Assembly: GCF_019422935.1 (NCBI RefSeq)
Contig: NZ_JAHZCJ010000013.1
Span: 1 to 42,413, forward strand
Source of the DNA: Desulfovibrio sp.
GTDB taxonomy: Bacteria; Desulfobacterota; Desulfovibrionia; Desulfovibrionales; Desulfovibrionaceae
DNA length: 42,413 nucleotides
Reading direction: 5' to 3'
Under the pieces are notes generated by a model, which did not search any database, was not told where the DNA came from, and saw nothing but the letters and a program-made list of their open reading frames with translations. Positions 40,635 through 42,413 of the stretch are shown here, in pieces. Numbering within the stretch: position 1 is the first letter of the stretch; each line of letters opens with the position of its first letter. A program made the translations under genes and the position numbers.

Positions 40635-41339
40635 TTAGTCCAGAAGTTCGCGAAGGCGGCCTTCGTCGAGAATGCAATATACGCCGCGCTGCTCCTTGAG
40701 CAGAATGCCCGAGCGGGTCAGGTCTGTCAGCAAGGTGGAAATGGTCTGACGAGACGCCCCGAGGGTCTGGGCCAACATCTCGCCCGAAAGCTGCAAACGG
40801 GCGCGGCGGCGGCCATCAGGACCAGGGGAGTTTTCTTGAGCGACCGAAACAAGATGTCGAGCCAGGCGGGCGGAAACATCACGCAGAGCGAGTCCGTCAA
40901 CAATACTGAACGTATTTTTGAGAATACCGCCAAGCACGCGCACAACAGTCACCGTAAACTGCGGCACGGACATCATGCGTTGATTAAACGTGTGGGTGTC
41001 CACCAGTAGAATGGTGGCATCTTCCACAGCCTGAACCTGTGCGCTGGAGTGGCTGACATACACATCGCCCGGTTTGAGAAAGGCGAGGGTAAATTCCTTT
41101 TCGCCATAGGCAAGATATACGCGCACAAGGCCCTTGCTCACAATGAACACGTAATTGCCAGCTGTCAGCCGCTCCCCTGCTGAAGAAAGTGGAGTTGGGG
41201 AACTTTCCAGTTCTTCATCATAGCTGGGCGTAAAAATCATGCTGTTTTTGGGGAACCTGCGCTCATGAAAAGCGGAAAGCAACGAGGAGAATTCCGGCTT
41301 GGCCAGTTCTTCCAGCAAATTGACTGAGGTAAACTTCAT
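40635..41339 (-). CDS. cooA: CO-sensing haem regulator CooA (CRP/FNR family)
   Basis: A 234-aa protein. An N-terminal cyclic-nucleotide-fold domain (about 20-130) includes GLVRVYLAYGEKEFTLAFLKPGDVYVSHSS. The aligned position of Rhodospirillum CooA haem ligand His77 is His97; its redox ligand Cys75 is Val95 here, so iron ligation should be redox-insensitive as in some other CooA proteins. A long C helix (about 135-165) is followed by a winged helix with LAQTLGASRQTISTLLTDL. Residues about 43-60 form a Ser/Pro-rich insert absent from the Rhodospirillum protein. AGGAG lies before the ATG. Its box precedes cooS, supporting the name. Confidence 0.88.
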   Translation of the reverse strand: MKFTSVNLLEELAKPEFSSLLSAFHERRFPKNSMIFTPSYDEELESSPTPLSSAGERLTAGNYVFIVSKGLVRVYLAYGEKEFTLAFLKPGDVYVSHSSAQVQAVEDATILLVDTHTFNQRMMSVPQFTVTVVRVLGGILKNTFSIVDGLALRDVSARLARHLVSVAQENSPGPDGRRRARLQLSGEMLAQTLGASRQTISTLLTDLTRSGILLKEQRGVYCILDEGRLRELLD

Positions 41340-42124
41340 GGGATTCTCCTGCTTCCGGCATGCTCACTGATCCACGGGGATACTCAGCATGACGACATTT
41401 AATCGGTCATTCCACAGTACCCCCTCACTACCAATTTAAACATATAGTCCATGTGCAAATTCGTCAAAGATTTCGCAACAAGGCAAGGTTTGGGTCGCCT
41501 GAGTGGTGTGCAATTTCTGCTCATCGCAGAGTTTAAGTATTTTGCTGCCCTTCGGGCACTTGATTCCGCATCCTGTAGCGCGCTTTCACCTCAACGGCCT
41601 GGGATTTACCTCTCAGTTGAGGCGAACCTTTAGATTTTGCTGCCCTTCGGGCATGGGATTCCGCCGTCGGCGGAGTTTGGGACGCCTGTGCGGGGCGCGC
41701 AGCAAGGCGGGGCCGGTTATGGGGCTATGCCCCCTTCTCGGCCCCCCTTGCATCCCCCCCGAAGCACCCCGAAGAGGGACTACCAATTACCCCAGCATGG
41801 CGAGGGCAACGCGGCTGAAGCTCCGGGAGCTTCCTTCACTCGCTGCGCTCGGTCAGGCGATCTCCCTCCGCGCCGCGTAAATGCCAGATGGCGCTTTTGC
41901 TTTGGATAAAGTCCGTTTCAGCCAACTCCCCTGACAACAATTATACATTTAAAGCTGGTCGTTGGCTCAAGATGTCTCGCCACAATCGCGGGAATGATGT
42001 GAAATGGTTGTGGTGCCGTTTTCCATCTTGCCTTTTGCAGGTCGTGATTAGGAGAGGGTTGTGGAGTTGCCTTCCTTAGACTCGCCGGAGCGGAGGCGGA
42101 GGCGATGTGCTGGTGTTGGTCGAA
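41340..42124. other. Non-coding region with short repeats
   Basis: There is no convincing gene. Open frames of 60-125 codons here are overlapping, Pro/Arg/Gly-rich and show no family. It contains two UUCG-hairpin direct repeats, GC-rich palindromes such as CCGCCGTCGGCGG near 41660 and GGGGCTATGCCCC near 41720, and the cooA upstream region (41340-41450). Composition and repeats suggest a dispersed intergenic repeat or RNA rather than protein. Confidence 0.45.
41539..41664 (+). repeat. Two direct repeats, each with a UUCG hairpin
   Basis: Copies at 41539-41569 and 41634-41664 share ATTTTGCTGCCCTTCGGGCA followed by a near-identical GATTCCGC tail. Each has TGCCC-TTCG-GGGCA-like pairing, a stable UUCG tetraloop when transcribed. 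Confidence 0.7.
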
Positions 42125-42252
42125 TTTGCAAAATACGCATTTTGCGACCTGAAAAGGAAGCGCCGGGATTTTGAGCGCAGCGTACTCAAGTACGTGAGCA
42201 TCAAAATTTCGGCGCTGACGCGTTCAGGGCGTAAAAGACGGGTTTGCGTAAA
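42125..42252. repeat. Very large imperfect palindrome
   Basis: Centred near 42187.5, nested arms pair outward: CGTACT/AGTACG, ATTTTGA/TCAAAAT, GCGCCG/CGGCGC, CCTGAA/TTCAGG, TTTTGCG/CGTAAAA and a looser outer ATTTGC/GCGTAAAT. Internal loops are nearly symmetric. Overlapping open frames on both strands read similar peptides because of the symmetry and are not thought to be genes. Confidence 0.7.
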
Positions 42253-42300
42253 TGCGGCTGACGGGCTCTGGACGCAACCAGGAGAGACCGGGGAATAAAA

Positions 42301-42370
42301 CCCAAAGAGCAAGGGGGGAGTTGGAAGGAAGAGGATGGGCGGAGGGGAAGAGTAAAGGGGGGGGATAAAC
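42301..42370 (+). other. Purine-rich tract
   Basis: About 70 bases are almost all A and G (GGGGGGAG, GGAAGGAAGAGGA, GGGGGGGG). No open frame or signal is recognised. Confidence 0.5.
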
Positions 42371-42372
42371 GA

Positions 42373-42408
42373 CAAAGCCCCTTGCGCTAGTAGCAGCAAG
42401 GGGCTTTG
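42373..42408. terminator. Strong hairpin at the right edge, likely terminator
   Basis: CAAAGCCCCTTGC (42373-42385) pairs perfectly with GCAAGGGGCTTTG (42396-42408) over a 10-base loop. The downstream T run on either strand is short or outside the window. It may end a gene beyond the edge. Confidence 0.65.
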
Positions 42409-42413
42409 GAGCA

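Noticed and set aside
41451..41909. Overlapping 60-125 codon open frames
   Set aside because: They overlap each other in different frames, are Pro/Arg/Gly-rich and include the hairpin repeats; they read as non-coding sequence.
42076..42399. 107-codon minus and 63-codon plus frames over the large palindrome
   Set aside because: The two frames give similar peptides on both strands because the DNA is palindromic, and no ribosome site is present.
1..42413. CRISPR arrays, insertion sequences, prophage genes or integrases
   Set aside because: I saw no regularly spaced repeats, transposase or integrase motifs, or phage structural genes anywhere in the window.

Overview
This window looks like the chromosome of a sulfate-reducing Desulfovibrio, close to D. 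desulfuricans. The evidence is a bacterioferritin with Met57 as haem ligand next to a C-x4-C rubredoxin (the D. desulfuricans bfr/rubredoxin-2 arrangement), a D. vulgaris-type CO dehydrogenase with a C-x2-C D-cluster motif, a RluD-CoaE fusion, and high-GC genes separated by a few AT-rich gaps. I see no prophage, insertion sequence, CRISPR array or rRNA.

Layout, left to right. 1-378: edge hairpins and tRNA-Glu(CTC) on the minus strand. 379-7022 (+): an NlpC/P60 lipoprotein overlapping a pseudouridine synthase/dephospho-CoA kinase fusion, then a hybrid histidine kinase with ybaK, then a PhzF-like protein. 7149-8404 (-): an iron and peroxide module, perR > bfr > rubredoxin. 8688-17780 (-): a long envelope-glycan cluster read as GT4 > one-pass membrane protein > GT2 > MacB/FtsX-type permease > an unusual ABC-ATPase/glycosyltransferase fusion > hldE > glk. 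Divergent to it, 18010-20694 (+) holds a polysaccharide deacetylase, an alkaline-phosphatase-like hydrolase and an EamA permease. 20864-23813: a periplasmic cupin (-), trpS (+), and a MarR regulator followed by a flavin-type PNPOx-fold protein (+), whose promoters carry the same palindrome.

23922-33131 is the most system-like part. A membrane histidine kinase and a sigma54 (NtrC-type) response regulator (-) diverge from an apparent operon (+) of a Usp-like protein, a TSUP permease, a TIGR02186 membrane protein, a large PEP-synthase-like protein without a recognisable C-terminal PEP barrel, and a receiver-only response regulator. A DUF599 membrane protein follows. The gap between the two arms has a good sigma54 -24/-12 promoter and two TTCA-N3-TGAA sites 41 bp apart, so the two-component system very likely controls the operon. 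The REC-only protein closely resembles the NtrC receiver and may share its kinase.

33569-34791 (+): a lipoprotein and a Ysc84-like protein behind an AT-rich promoter region. 35267-37438 (+): a PTS EIIC membrane domain fused to an intact-looking EAL c-di-GMP phosphodiesterase. 37604-41339 (-): cooA, cooS and cooC, a minimal CO-oxidation locus with a full TGTCA-N6-CGACA CooA box upstream of cooS. 41340-42413 has no convincing gene; it holds UUCG-hairpin direct repeats, a very large imperfect palindrome, a purine-rich tract and a terminator hairpin at the edge.
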